From Nymphaea colorata (taxonomy: Eukaryota; Streptophyta; Magnoliopsida; Nymphaeales; Nymphaeaceae): a stretch of 64,000 bases of DNA. The stretch covers positions 3,140,143-3,204,142 of the forward strand of contig NC_045138.2 in the NCBI RefSeq assembly GCF_008831285.2, in the 5' to 3' direction. Position numbers and translations under genes: made by a program. Numbering within the stretch: the first letter of the stretch is position 1; every line of letters starts with the position of its first letter. The notes under the pieces were generated by a model. The model saw nothing but the letters and a program-made list of their open reading frames with translations, searched no databases and was not told the origin of the DNA. This document shows, in pieces, positions 24,037-37,733 of the stretch.

Positions 24037-25725
24037 GGCTCTGTTCCACCACAGCTGCCCCCTTTCGCTGCTTCCTTCTTGCTTATCTGCTGCTGGAGCT
24101 AGCGAGCGGCGAACATGACCAAACTCCCCTGGATTCTTGCAGCAGTGGAAGTGTCGCCACGTGGCAGAAGCAGGGCCATGCAGCGTCGGACGATTCAGAA
24201 GGGGATCGAGGCACAGAAACCGGGTGGACGGTGGTCATCGACCAGCCCAACTTCGTCGACTCTTACTGCAGCAGGTTAAGTGACCGCCAGCCCGATAAAC
24301 GATACCGCTGGTGAAGCAGCTGTTTCTTTCCTTCGGTTGAAAAAAGCGAACATTCTCCAGTTTATATTGCAGTATAACTGCAGTGTAAATCACTATTATG
24401 GTTCGTCTCAATCTCTATTGTTCTTAGTTCTAAACCATTGTTGATTTCGCTATCTTTATGCTGTAAATCACCATTAATATGTTTATCAGGGAAGATCGCC
24501 TTTGTGATATAAAATGCTCTCTATTTGTGCTTTGTAGAATCACATTTTTTTGTGTAAATCATTTGTTATGCTATTTAACTTACTATTGAATTGCCAACAA
24601 GAGGATATCTCGTTAGCCAGGTCCGATCCGTTCCCACTAATTCAGACTTATTTATCCCAGAAAATTCTGATCCCAATTAAAGTCATGCAGCACTACCAGG
24701 ATCCGATGGAATGGGGAATGTAGTTCTTCCTCTTGTACAAAAAAATTATTTAGTTTGGAGAATGTTTCCAGTTGACACGTTTACCATATCAAGTACCAAT
24801 AACAGTCAAGTCCAGTTTGGCTCCGAACCAATAACAGTCAAGTCCAGTTTGGCTCCGAACCATTGAACTGTATTCATGTCATTTTTGTTCTTCATAGTTG
24901 ACCGTCCATCTAGCCTCAAATGATCAAGTGATATAACAATAGTTGGTTGGACAGCAAACATAGCAAACATGTAGAAGGGAGGATGGATGTGTTCTATCCC
25001 ACCTAAGTTTCGACACAGCTCAGAACCCCAAAGGCAACGAGAATAAGAGACCTTCTTGTCTCTTCAGATAGTGGGCTGTTAACCTTCTTGGCAATTGAAC
25101 ACACGTTAGAACAAAAAAGCCTTTAAATTAAGGGGAAAGATCCAATGTATAGATCAGGTTCCACTTTCTGTTCTGGATTTTAAGGTGAGGGACAGAGAGC
25201 AATCTGGTGAAGGAAGCACAATCTACGCAATCAAACGCTTGATGCCCTAACGTCTCCAAGGCGGCCTTTACTTAGGAGTTTGTGTAGTTCCTGATGCAAG
25301 TTGTAAAAAACACCTTATGCCCTCATCATTTCATAAAACTTCATATGCATTAGTGTCAAGCGACTTCATCAACAGCTCACTACTGATAATTAATAAAAAA
25401 AAAGTTTCTGCTTCCCTCAAGACATACAACCATGAGAATTAGAACTTTTTTAGAGAGGCTTTGCAAGAATTGTTGATCCACAAGTGTTTTGCCAATCAAC
25501 TTCGGTCCACGTATCTATATGGAACTAAAGCCTGGATCGTAACCGTAAACTTCATCAGAGGCTTTCCACAATCTGTAATTTAGCGCGACACTGCATTTAA
25601 CAGAAACATTTAAAACAAGATGTGCATTTACTCAATTTATCACCCTTCGGAGAAAAGCATGCTCAGATGATGGTGTTTGTACAATGCCGACCGCTTGATA
25701 GCGAATATATAGCTGTGATTTACAA
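24037..25725. other. acyltransferase promoter side and SUN-gene 3' side
   Basis: Bases 24037-24310 are GC-richer and probably hold the acyltransferase promoter and 5' UTR. An ATG-led + strand frame at 23901-24314 covers this area but also overlaps exon 1 on the other strand and has no recognisable domain. Bases 24795-24858 hold a tandem duplication listed separately. Bases up to 25725 probably include the SUN gene's 3' UTR. Confidence 0.45.
24795..24858. repeat. exact 32-bp tandem duplication
   Basis: Two identical adjacent units (24795-24826 and 24827-24858) begin ACCAATAACAGTC and end GGCTCCGA. The copies show no mismatch, so the event is recent. It is non-coding. Confidence 0.97.
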
Positions 25726-28700
25726 CTATGTTACGATAATTGAGATTAAAATGGTAGAGAACAAAAACAAAATCCAATATTTACTTGATCTACAGGCATT
25801 AACGGAGTTTGTTGTCCTACAAAAACTTGCCAGAAGACCTGCAAGTACCATGAGGAAAGCTAATGCCCCACATATGAAGCTTAACAGAAGAATGATGAGA
25901 ACTTTATGCTCCACGTCCATCTGATCAGATGCCCGACTCTCTATTTCCAGTCTGAGAAAATAAATAGAGGGTAAAGATAATGTAAGAACGGACGACAAAA
26001 ACCGGTGCAACTTGCACAAGTACTATCATTTGGGTCGATTGCAAGATGGATATGTTTTTATTTTCCAATCAGAGCATCTAAAACCACAAATAATGCAAGC
26101 ATGCAAAACCTCATGCTGTTAAAATGGGAAAACACGGATCTCCTCATATCCACAGAGAATTATTTAATATTGTGATCATGCACAACTAAAGAACTCAGGG
26201 GAGATCATCAAGAAGAAGATTTAAACACATCTTATTGCATGGTTGCACAGATAACATGCCGTCATATACTAGTTATCTAAGAGTAAGCATGGACAACATT
26301 TCTTTTCAAATCTGGAAAAGAGTTCCACGGGCAACTTCTTCCACCAACATAAGAAACCTATGACAGACAGTCAGACCACTTCCAGTGCGACTGCTATACA
26401 TCAAGGGAAAAACATTGCTACCATAACTCATCCAGTAGACAAAGAAGCCTTAGTAAAAACAGAAAAGAAAATATATTGAGCAAAATTGCACTATCATTTG
26501 ATAAGAAAATGAGAAAAGAAAATATAATGAGCAAAATTGCATTATCATTTGATTGAAAATTTTTCATTTCCTTATTTGTAAATTAATCTGCACTGATCGT
26601 GAACGCTTGTGAATCTAGGTAGTCTAGTTTAGGTACTTGGCAATTTACAATTAGCACTTTTTTCTAGTGAAAACTTTCAAATATCAAATAAAACTGTATC
26701 AGAGAACCTAAATGTCACAGGTTAACACTAACATACCATGTGGAAGATGCCAACAAGAAACAACGTTCTAGTAGGAAACTATCTTTCAGCTTCATGACTC
26801 ACTTCATCAAGACGCATACAACGAAAGTCACTTTAACGATGCAACAGTAAAGTAGGGTGATATAAGTTTCATCATCGATTGGACCAGAGAAATTTGTCCA
26901 ACTCTTTTGAGCATCATACATGATAACAGAAAAGGGATCAAATGTCCCCAGATGGAAATATATACCAAATGCGAAATATATACCAAATGCACAAGATAAG
27001 ATTTATTTGGAACTGAATTTTCAATATGGAACAAGAAACGAAGCCTTGGTGGAATCATGGAGGCGGAAAAATTTAGAACTTATGAGCAATATGCGCCATG
27101 TTACATATATGAACAGGACAAGAAAGCGAGTAAGAGCTAGCATCAAACCTGAGATTTCTATTATCCAAAATCAACTTGTCCATCTGAGAACCAAAAGAAG
27201 ATTTCCAAGCCAAAAGGTTATCGACATCTCCAGCCTGGAAAGCAAAAAATGGTCCGTAAGAAGAAACTGCAACAAAATGTTATAAACCATATTCCATATA
27301 TCGTTAAAGAATGACAGAATAGCACTTACAATGACCTCATTGCTTTTTCTGAGATCCCCTGTTATTGATCTAATATCCTGTACAAGTATTTCTTTATCAG
27401 ATAACTCTTCACCGAACTCCCTAAAAACCTCTCCATATCTGGAGTTTAACTCTATGATGTATCTTTCCAAGACAGAGAAATTCAAATCTAGCGATCTGAG
27501 TTTCTGCATCAGTATCTTAAGTACAGTATCTCCAGGCATTCTTCCGTTATGCTTTCGTCTTAATTCAGCAACCATCTCATGGTTAAAGCTCTTCGAAAAG
27601 TCATGTTTCTGGGTTTCAAGCTTAGAGTTGTAATCCGATAGTTCTTGAGATGACCCCGTCAGGTAAGAAGAAGAATCTGGCCCGTCTACTGGTTTATTAA
27701 GCTCATTCTTATTATCCAGACCGGTATTCCCTTGAATAGATGTCTGATCCATTGGTGGTTCTTCTAACCTAGGTGCTTCATCATGATGAGGCATCAAATC
27801 TTCCAGCATCTTCTCAATTGCATCAATACCATACACTTCAAAAACACTCAATGTGCAGTAGAACTCTGAACCGTAATGAGTGAGAAAATTTAACTTCAGG
27901 TACCTAGCCCACCTTGGCTCTTGAAGAGTGAACCTTTGGGCATGCCGTACATTTCTTGCTTGAAACTTTCCAAGCTGGGTCCAGTTCTCTGTGGGATAAA
28001 CCGAACTGCTTAGTAGCACGAAATCCTTCAAGTTTGAAGAATGATGTTCGAAATTTGCAATTTCTATCATGTCTACCAAGGTTTCCTCTGAAAGTTCAAT
28101 AATAACAAAGTTCTCCTCTACAGAGCATGGGTTCCGGAGGTATTTGTCCTTGTCTTTTTCCAATATATTGGACGCACCTTTTGCTTCTTTATTGCAATCC
28201 AGGACCTTAGCTCCCTTCGAAGCACCTGCATAGTTGTACTCCTTCCCACCAGGCTCCAACCTGTGAACTATGCTTCTAAGCTGATCCCTCTCAGGTCTGC
28301 CCTTTGAGCTGATAGCTTTACTTTTGAATTCATCAAGGTCAAGTAATGCAAAAGCAGACAGGTCATGGTTCCTGTCCGTGTCCTCTTTCACATGTTCTTC
28401 CACAAAATTTTCCTGGCTCTCTGCTTCCTCATCCGCTGCTTCCGGTGGAACCTTTCCATAATTGAGAAGAATGCATGAACCTTCTGTACCGAAGGAACGG
28501 ATTACCACAGATTCTGAAATGCTTCCTTCTATTGAATCTACATCCTTTGCATGTTCATCATCAAGGGCATGTTTTAGCACTAATTGTGCCAATCCATCTC
28601 GTTCACTTAACTTAAAGATTTGTCTCTCTCCGGTATAGAAGGAACCATTCCGTTTGGATGTGAAAGCCTCTTTAATATCTGAAAAAAAAAAAACAGGAAA

Positions 28701-29072
28701 TCGTAAAAGTCTATAAGGTTAAGGGTCTTGAGATTAGCGAGAAAAAATAGAAAATGAAAAGCCCGATTTGAAGCCGAAAATTTATACTAGGTAAATCAAT
28801 TCAATCAAGCAGTCAACGACATTCGCAGCAAAAGACAATTTGAGGGATAAGCCTAACAGCCAAACGTAAAAACAGGCATTCGGTAATTCAAAGGAAGATA
28901 AAAACTTACACGTGTATCCGTCACCAAGTCCCATCCACAAATTCAGAAGAAATATGAGACCCCATGAAATGAGGACTAGGGGGACGGAGACTGTGTATAG
29001 CCGTTTCTTCAACAAGAAGAAATTCGCCAAAGCTCCTCTTCTTTGAAGAAGAGTTCTGTAAGATCTCTGCAT
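25726..29072 (-). CDS. SUN: SUN-domain membrane protein (plant mid-SUN type)
   Basis: Four coding exons: 28910-29072, 27330-28678, 27149-27234 and 25726-25951, giving 607 aa. The N terminus ([13 protein letters not shown]) is basic and is followed by one membrane segment at about 28-48. A low-complexity acidic stretch leads to the SUN domain at about 190-341, with landmarks [39 protein letters not shown] and [12 protein letters not shown]. After this come a Glu/Asn-rich linker, a coiled-coil region (about 430-545) and two C-terminal membrane segments (about 550-577 and 592-607). This central SUN with flanking membrane segments is the plant mid-SUN layout (AtSUN3/4/5 type). These proteins act in the ER and nuclear envelope and affect nuclear shape. 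The ATG at 29072 matches the conserved N terminus; the upstream frame stays open but an AG acceptor at 29096-29098 suggests a leader intron. Lengths fit the family (about 550-660 aa). Confidence 0.92.
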
Positions 29073-29095
29073 TCTCTCATCGGAATTGGACCATT

Positions 29096-32000
29096 CTGCA
29101 ACTACAAGGATGGAGAAAATGAGCGTCAATTCAATAGAGCTAACTAGACAAATAGAAAAGCTTCTATGTAAAAGGCCTTAGGTGTTCCCAATCCGACGGT
29201 AATAGTACTTTATTCTGATGCCTGTGACGAACACTTCACGCTAACGTTGCTACTGTAGTAGCGTTTACAGATGCGCTACTGTAGCTTATCAGGGAAAAAA
29301 GGAGACAGGGAAAGAACCAGACTCTTCTACTAATATACAACAAGACGTCAAATCTCCAACCTCCCAAATGGACCAATATAAGTACTGAAAGGGATTGAAC
29401 CGTGAACGGGACGAGAGAAATTTGAAAATATGGTGCCAAAAAACGTAAGCCACCAAGGGAGAATACTGCCTAGAAAGACTGAAAGGACGGAGATTTTACG
29501 GCAATCAATTTAGTGAATGGATGGTTCTTCTCCACTCATCAAAGAAAGCGAAGGGAACAAAATTCGATCTATCAGCGCATGTACCAGCTCCGCCAGAAAA
29601 AAACAAGAGAAAAAAGGAATAAACAGTACCTCCGCTCATATATTAGTCAACCACTTCACAAGCTCATGGGAAGCCGGTAGTATGCAAAGAGAAGTCGATC
29701 GTTCGTGAAACAACGGGGAGAGAGAGAGGTGGCACAAGGCACACATGTACTACACGGAGTTCAGTGGGGGTAAAATCGGCCAATCATCTTGTTCAAAAAG
29801 ATCTACAAATTTAAAATTTCCCATGTTCACACAGCTGGCCACTAGAATAGATTATTGTCGTCATTGGAGTGCTCTCCACATGGAAAGGTCTCCCATATTT
29901 AAAAATGCAGAAGAAAGAGAAAGCCAACCGTATATTTCACGGAGAACGCACACTCTTCTCAGAAAGGAGTCCTATACCACTCCGATGCCATGCTTCGTCG
30001 AGGAAAATGTCTCCTATCTATCACACGCAAAGCGGTCTATTCATGCCCAGTAATGCAATACCTCCCCATAGTTGACCAGCAATTAAAGAATTCCGACCTT
30101 CCCATCCCCCGTTTTAATGAAATGGAATTTTACGGCCGGAACGGTGTAAATTAGTTAAAATTTAAAAATGATTTCAAGCGGAGTTCAAAATTTTTCCTAA
30201 GCAATTTTTCAACAGCCGTACTGCATAAAATATTTTATATGAGAAAAAAAGTTTGGCAATTAAACGGCTAAACACCCCCACTCCCTGGAGAGATGGAAAT
30301 AGTAAGAAACTTTTTGCAGGAAAAAAATTACCTCATATAACTATTTTAAAAGAGAACATAGTACAAACGCACATAATTTTTCAAGGTTAATTAAAAATGT
30401 TCTAAGTTTTTTTTTGTCGTAAGACTTTAGTTAATAAGAAAAGTATCCACTTTGCCCTCTAAAAAGAAGCGTGCGGAAAGAAATATATCAAAATTTGCAA
30501 ACACACCTAAGATTTTTCTTACGTCACCTTCTAGCAATAATGGAAAAGAAAATATTCGGCTTACTCATTCTGATATTAATAAGATACTAATTCAGATATA
30601 GTTACACATTAATTAATAATATCGTCCGTTAGAGTTGAAAACGCAAGTATAAACTAATGAATATGAAAATTGTTTCATGGTAAGGGTGTTTTAGCCAGTT
30701 TATATCGGTGGCCTGTCTTAAGTTAGTGATAAGGTTTAACTGAAGAAAAAAATATTTTTGTTAACTGTGGAGAACTTAGTTGTGTTTAAGAAAAGATCAA
30801 AAGGTCAGTGCCATTTGTTTTATTGTTAAATTCTTAGATGTGCTTTTTATTGTATTTGAAGATTTCCCTTCGAAATAATTGCAGTTGCCCCCTTCATTTA
30901 GCTGCATGTCTGAATCGGGCACAGTCTGTGACTCAATGTAAAATATACAGCAAACGTCTTCCGCTTCAATTGACAAGAGAAGAAAGGAGCAACTGTCTAA
31001 ACTACCTGGTAACCCCTTAAAGCACCGACCACTTAATGGGTCCGCTGTCCAGAGGAAACTCCATGTGAGCCAGACTAGTGACCACGACTATGTCCTGGGA
31101 AGACAATACCAAGTTAAAATTCTTATGCTAAAGAACAACAATCCTCAACTTGGTAAACAAATTCTTTCCCGAAGAATGAGGAATTCGTTTAAACAACGGC
31201 TGGTTTTCAGCACCAGTAAGGCATAATACTTAAATTCTTGAATACGTAAAGTATATAAATATCCCAGCACAATCCAGTTGTGTGAAAGCAACAGAAAAAT
31301 GAAACAAAAGCAGAACTTCTCAAAGGCGCAAAATTGCAACGGAACATCAATGAAACCAAAGCAGCCAGCCCCCCACACATGCAACACTACATGATTTCCT
31401 CATTTCCTTTCCATGCCTTAATAAGAAAAAAGTAAATGAGGTAGAACTTACGAAGAATAATAGTAAATTGTTTCCATACATTTCTGCGCCAAAAGAAGGA
31501 ACATTCTTTCTGGCAGTGGACAATAGATATAAAAAAATAAACTTGACAAGCAAGAACAGTTGCCAGTGGACCTAAACGGAGGTTTTCTTTTTCGCCCTGG
31601 CAAAATGCATTTTTTAATTGTAAGATAACGGTAAGCTGAGGCCCTAGGTTTCACCAAGAGACGCATACGGAATATTGAATTACAGAACCCCTCTGATACG
31701 AACTTTTCGCGTCGGAGACCCGCTCAGCCAGGTGGAAGGAACTGCTCTGATTAGCTTCCAGGAAACACGTTTCGAAACACCCAAATCTCCCCCCTTCGTG
31801 AAAGTCGCATAATCAGCGGACTCCCCGGAGAACAGAAGCGTTGAAAAATTTTTTCACATGGAAAGAGAAAGAAATGAGAACCAAAAGGAACAAGCCAAGA
31901 GCGAAAAAGTGCCTAAAGACCAAGATAAGCACCCCAATAAAAGGAGGAATCAAATTAGATAAGATCAAAACTGAAGGTCAAGATAAGCACCCCCAACAAA

Positions 32001-33330
32001 AGGAGGAATCAAATCATACCCGAATCGAAATTATCGAGTTTCAAAATATTTAGAAAATTTTAAGCGAAATTATTAGGCAATTGTATACCAATTATATATG
32101 AAGAAAATGAAAACCAGGAAAAACTTTAGGAGACAAATACACCCTGGTGGAATGAAAAGAAAAGGCATCTTAGCTCAGTGGAATCATGGAATCCCCAAGA
32201 ATAATAAGAAAGAAGGATTCAAAAGCGCGAAGAAATCGAAGTTCCAATTTCTGTACTGATGCAACCACAGATGATCAATTGAAGAAAGAAGAATCAAGGA
32301 GCCTGCATAGAAAGAGCAAAAAATTTCCTCCTCCCAGATGAACGTGGCATCAATTGAAGAACTGATAACGAATCTTCCTCAATTGGAGCCAGTGAGAAAA
32401 CAAGCTAATGTGAAAAAGACCCTCAAATATCTCTGTCATGAACCAGATGAATGCCGAGATTTTCCTTTATGTACTTTGAATTCGACCAGTTTGTAATCTG
32501 ACACAGGAATTTGCCAACTGAAACCATGAAGTTGATAAAAACAAAACAACTAGAGCTTGCATCGATCTGATCCTTGGGAAACTACGGGACTTTGACTACA
32601 AAAATTGCAAGGACAAGAACAGATAGACTTCGTTGTCTGAGTTCAACTACAACAGGCGCATCGACGATCTGAGGAAATAAGAAAATTTTCTCGGCTCAAA
32701 CCAAGAAAAACCAGGCGACCAAAAGAGAAAAGTTAACTGCTTCTAAAGTAGTGAAAATCTTGAACCATACGGAGCTCAGGTAAGTTCCTTCTCCGTTCAC
32801 CCGAATCTCTGCACTGACGACCTAAGAAGTAACGAGTCTTCTATCCCAAAAAAAGCAAAGAAGTTTCCACGGCATAAGACGAACAGAGACTCATCCAAGC
32901 AAAAAGACCGCCAAATTCCCCTTTCAATTCATCGAACTTCCAAAAAGCGTTTTCTCGTTCTAGAAACTAATCGAGAATTCACCAATATCTTCCAATCAAA
33001 ATGAAACTTAAACGTAATCTAATCATATTCCGACCGTCGGTCCCTGCCTACGGAGAAAGACGAATCACAACTCTGCAGCCATCCCGCACTCCACCGAAAC
33101 TTTCGCGACTAAACAAGAAACAAAGCCAAAAAAGGAACCGGATTCGCTCGAAATCGGCAGCCAAGCCTTAAAAAGATCAACGAGTCAGAATCTCGCAACT
33201 ATGCACTCAAACGAAAAGACATAGTCAAAGCTAAACCTGATCCAGTTTCCAACCAGCAAGAACAGCTCAAATGAACGACGAAAGCAGGAGCTCAATCTGT
33301 CCACAACGACGCAGGAAAGTCCTCTTTCCC
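29096..33330 (-). other. possible SUN leader: 5' UTR exon and long leader intron
   Basis: On the - strand a CCTATATATATATG element at about 33355-33367 would place transcription start near 33330. A leader exon could then end at 33237 (GATCAG followed by GTTTAG), and the acceptor TTGCAG sits at 29096-29101, just before the coding exon. No coding exon with family similarity lies between. It may instead be plain intergenic DNA or contain a non-coding transcript. Direct repeats lie at about 31919-31956 and 31977-32016, sharing CAAGATAAGCACCCC and AAAGGAGGAATCAAAT. Confidence 0.3.
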
Positions 33331-35362
33331 GTAACGCAGATCCACACACACACACATATATATATAGGGATAGAGATAAAGAGAGAGAGAGAGAGAGAGA
33401 GAGACTACCTCTCTAGATCTGCAGTGAGCTGCGGCCACGAGATGGACGTGAATGGAAGGGATCGGCGCCGACACCGAGAGGCCGGACGGCGACGGAACTC
33501 TCTGGAATCTGACCGCCGTTGGTGTTCCCGCTCCCCCTCGAATATTTTTTATATCCTTTCGGCTTCCACCGCCCCTTTTTCCACCTCAGTGTTGTCGCTT
33601 CCCGCACACAACTCTCACTCGGAAACGGGGAAAGGTGGTAAAGGTAAGTGCAACCGACGGAGGGAGGATCGACATGAAAAAGGGCAAAATGGGGAATTCA
33701 CACCCTCGACGAGGAATCAGTAGTCACCAGATCCCCAAAACCGAATCCGCATGGATTGTGAATCGGCAAAATATATCTTTAAAAAATTAATTGAACAAAA
33801 TAAATGGAAATGGATATACAAAAATAGCTAAAATAAAATTTTATTATCTTTTATTCGTATTAATACTTTTGAAAGTTGGTTTTTTAATATATAATCACGT
33901 AGTTTGAATGTGCTTGCTACATGTCGATTGTGAATTTAAAAGATGGACCCATGTTTTCAAATTAAGAACAATATTAACTCCAAATTATAATATGATTATG
34001 CAAACATTTGATAAATTAGATATAGTAAAGAGATTCGGATCTAGTCTGCTGACATGCTTAATTGAACATGATCAAACTCATTACATGTGTTCTGACAAAA
34101 AAAAAAAGGCTTAAATTTAAAGGATACTTGCTTGGATCAAGTCATCAGTTTCAAACTTGAATTGAGTTCGAGCCTACTCAAGCTGAGTTATTGAAGCTTT
34201 GGTCGATGAGAAAAACAATAGCCATTTCAATCAAAGCTTAAGGGCCGTTTGATTGCATCAAAATTAAAATCCATAGATCTAAAATGGATATGATGTGACA
34301 TATTTTTCTTGATGTGGCAAAAAATCCATAGTAAAAAATATATGGTTTATCAAATTAAGGCATAGATCCACATTTGAAATTCTTATTGTCTTTTTACATA
34401 TCATATTTAAAATGCAAAAAGTTTTCATATTAAATCTACAGATATCAAATGCCCCGGCAATGAAGTTGAGGTGATCAACACAACTAATGTTTTCATATTT
34501 CTTGGAAAGAGAAAAACGCGGAAGAGTACACTAAGAATAAGCCATTTCAAAAAAGCTTCAGCCACGTGGAAACAAAGTTCTTCTTTTCCTACTTTTTATC
34601 CTTGGCATTTCAGTAATTCTCCGTTTTTTCTACACGTGGGGCGGTGTGATTCGTACATTGAGGCTGCCGCTTCCCGTACGGCAAGAAACAAAAATTTTGG
34701 AATTCAATTTCCAACGGTCTTTGGTGCTTGGCGCCATCTGAAAGTTCGAAACGAGAAAGGAGGGAGAAGGACGGGGGCCCACCTTAGATGGATATGGATA
34801 TTGGATAAGTCAAATAGTAAATGGATCCACTTGTTGTTTGGACATTTCGTCATGCAAAAACGGACACGAATGAACAGAACGCAACTTATTTGGATTTAGA
34901 TACATTAATTAAACCCGAAATGCTACAAGAGTGCGTATTTGGAGACAAATCCTATTTCAAAAAGATATGTAAAATTAATTTCAAAAATAATCATTTTTCA
35001 TTTTATTAAAAAAATCATTAAATGATATATAGTTTAAACTTTAAAATAATTTGCATTTTATTAAATGCATCAGGAGATTTAATAAAAAAAAAAAAAGCAA
35101 CATCAGTCTAGAGGTCTTCCAAAGGGGCCAATATGATGTGTATGGTCCAGCATTAATTTTGCTATTTGTCATATGTGTGTGTTTGTGTATGTATGTGTGT
35201 GCATGTTGCACTCGTATCATGTGTGCATATGCATGTATGTAACGGAGATGGGACCATCGCGACTCGAAGCCAAGCATACTCATCCATCAGGATCAGAGGG
35301 AAATAGTACTCGCAAAGCTTTGTTTAGGGGCTTTTTTTAGTCAATCACGAATGCGTTGCTTT
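33331..35362. other. intergenic; GA tract and an inverted-repeat element
   Basis: A (GA)n tract occupies 33380-33404. GC-richer DNA at 33400-33720 is probably upstream control sequence of the SUN gene. Bases 34243-34457 are bounded by GGGCCGTTTGAT and ATCAAATGCCCC, which are near-inverted (10 of 12), with an AT-rich non-coding centre. That fits a small MITE. No gene is supported. Confidence 0.4.
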
Positions 35363-35530
35363 GAACAGAGGTGGAACCAGAATTTTTTTTATGAAAGGGG
35401 CTGAATTATAGTTTTCAAAATTTTGACAGGAAACAATAAAATTTTTATAGAAGATAAATATTTTTCTTCAAAAATTACATGTTTTTTTTTTTTAAGGAGG
35501 GTTAGCCCCCCTTTGGCTCTGCCCCTTAAA
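35363..35530 (+). mobile_element. GGAGCC-family element
   Basis: It begins near GAGGTGGAACCAGAATTTTTT and ends GCCCCCCTTTGGCTCTGCCCC, which are imperfect inverted ends. The body is AT-rich and non-coding. A second, more degraded copy follows directly at about 35590-35745, beginning GGGAGAAGCCAGAATTT. Confidence 0.55.
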
Positions 35531-35589
35531 GCACTCACAAATCTTTAGAGTCATGGAATTTCTAACTAGATATCTTCTATTTTCTTAAA

Positions 35590-35745
35590 AAAATGGGAGA
35601 AGCCAGAATTTTTCTATCGAGGGGCACGACATAAAAAAAACAATTGTAGGGGTCAATTGTATTTTTCAAACTTTTTACAGGAACCAAACAAGAATTTCCT
35701 CAAACTTTAGAAGGGTTTCAGAAGGGGCACCTGCCCTCATGATTT
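35590..35745 (+). mobile_element. GGAGCC-family element, degraded copy
   Basis: It begins near GGGAGAAGCCAG and has a CGAGGGGCACGAC block like the body of other copies. It ends near AGGGGCACCTGCCC. Non-coding, with approximate limits. Confidence 0.4.
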
Positions 35746-35990
35746 GCCAAAATATTTTAACATAAATACATCAATTGACCATTTTACCCTCCTTAAACTA
35801 GACTATTATATATTCTTTTCCGTTCTCTTAAATTTCTGATTCTATTGTAGTGGACCTAACAGACTTTTCAAAAAAATCAATGGTTGAGAGAAACCAATGC
35901 TAATTAATGTACAAATAAATAATTTGAATGTGTTGCTGTGCCAATAAGTCCATATTTGCCTCTGATTTTATTTATTAGTAATTTTTCTAA

Positions 35991-36034
<44 letters not shown>

Positions 36035-37503
36035 GTGTTTTTTTTTTCAGGAAGGGGAATAGGTTGGTTAATACACACCAGTCAGATATACAGCTTGTTG
36101 GAACGTGGCCGAATCTGGGGATTTGTATAGCTGCTGGAACTTTGGCTGTCACAAAAACAAAAAGTCAAAACTTATGAGAGCAGCTTTTAACATGACAAAG
36201 CCACATTTAAGCTAGGAAGGCAGTATCTGCCCAACTTGCTATATTAATTAATATGTAATAAACATGACAATAAATTAAATATGAAAGAGAATCCAATTAA
36301 GGAGTCATATTGAATTTGGATTTAAGAAATGACATCCAATTAGATTGGGCTTTTAAATAAACATCAAATCATCAATATAGCCCGTCAAACTTTACTATAC
36401 CTCATATCATACATTTTGAAAGTCGATTCTTGACATATATTAATGTAGTTTGAAATTGATTGTGAATTAATTAAAATCAAATTGGTGCATGGTCACATTC
36501 AAGTTGGAATATGTAATCATTTGATGAACTGATTATGTTAAATAATATATCTGATTCGAATCCAATTCGTTGACAATTTCTATGATTTTTTTATATAAAA
36601 AAATGAAAAGTTTTACGAGTGAGCAGAAGAGTATTTCATCCTACCACCCAAAAAGAGGACTGAAGCCCTCAACCCTTCTGTCACATCCCACTAAGGTATG
36701 AGTTTGCTTTGAGTGGTTCGAGTTACCTATCTTTACTATGCTTCAACTTGCACATCAATGTCTTTCTTTTACCGTGCATAAAATTGATGCCCCAAAAACA
36801 CGAAACAAAGACTATCTAGGTCACACCCGATCTGTTGTACCAACCCCTCTAGAGTAAAAGCTTTACACTGGAAAGGTCAAAAATATCATGCATCTTAACC
36901 AAGTCTTGAGTGCAGTTGTAACTAAAAAGAAAGCACAAACAAAGAATCCAAGTAAAATCTTCCTACCAACGAGCATGATAGTTTAGATAGAGAAAAAGTT
37001 GGATCAGATAAGGGTTATAATAATGATGATGGTATGTGTGTCCTAATTGAAAAGGTGCCAACAGGTGAGATGTTGCCAAACAAACCATTGTCATATTTAA
37101 AATGAATTGTGCCTGAGAGATAGAGAGAGACTACTATGTTCATGTTTTCACTATGAAAAATTATTTTTACAGAAACATGCGGAGTTTTTTATGAAATGAC
37201 AAAAAAATATGCTTGGGTTTATGAAAAATTTGGTTAAACCAAAGCAATTTGAGCTTTGACTTTGGTTTTAATATGTTATAAATGTGGCTTATATGGCACG
37301 TATGATGAAATTTGACGTGTAGATAGTGTTTGCTTTTCCATGTCAAATTATACTTTAAAATCACCAGATATTGACTTTCTATAGCTATCACTCTTGAAAA
37401 TTTTCGAGTGAGTTATTATTCCTACCTACCAACTATCTCTTTTCTTCTCCTTGTAACTTCTATACATTTTCATGTCCATTTCAATAAATCGATCGAACAA
37501 AAA
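35746..37503. other. intergenic, no supported gene
   Basis: AT-rich DNA with a (TA)n tract at 35996-36032 and many stops in all frames. I see no recognisable coding or RNA feature. Confidence 0.5.
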
Positions 37504-37733
37504 ATGCTGAATTAAAGTTTTTAAATTTTGACTACGGTAGAAATATCATTTTTCAAAATTTGTATATAAAACAAGTGAAATTTTTTAACATTTACATGCA
37601 ATTCTTTTTTAAAAAAAATTGAGGTGGAACAAAGATCCATGCGGGCCTTACCTTGGCTTCGCCCTTGAACCAAGCGAATCACATGCCTGCCTTACCTTGG
37701 CTTCACCCCTGAACCAAGCGAATCACATGCCTG
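37504..37733 (-). mobile_element. GGAGCC-family remnant with a 44-bp tandem duplication at its end
   Basis: The body at 37504-37640 has the same AT blocks as the copy at 3650-3820 (AATTAAAGTTTTTAAA, then AATATCATTTTTCAAAATTT). Its edge is followed by two adjacent 44-bp units, 37646-37689 and 37690-37733. Each begins CCTTACCTTGGCTTC and ends CACATGCCTG, and they differ at two bases. Non-coding. Confidence 0.6.

Noticed and set aside
23901-24314. 137-codon + strand open frame
   Set aside because: It overlaps exon 1 of the acyltransferase on the other strand and its promoter. The translation has no recognisable domain, and GC-richer promoter DNA readily gives long frames.
33271-33723. 150-codon + strand open frame
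   Set aside because: It translates a (GA)n tract into alternating Arg-Glu and covers the probable SUN leader on the opposite strand.
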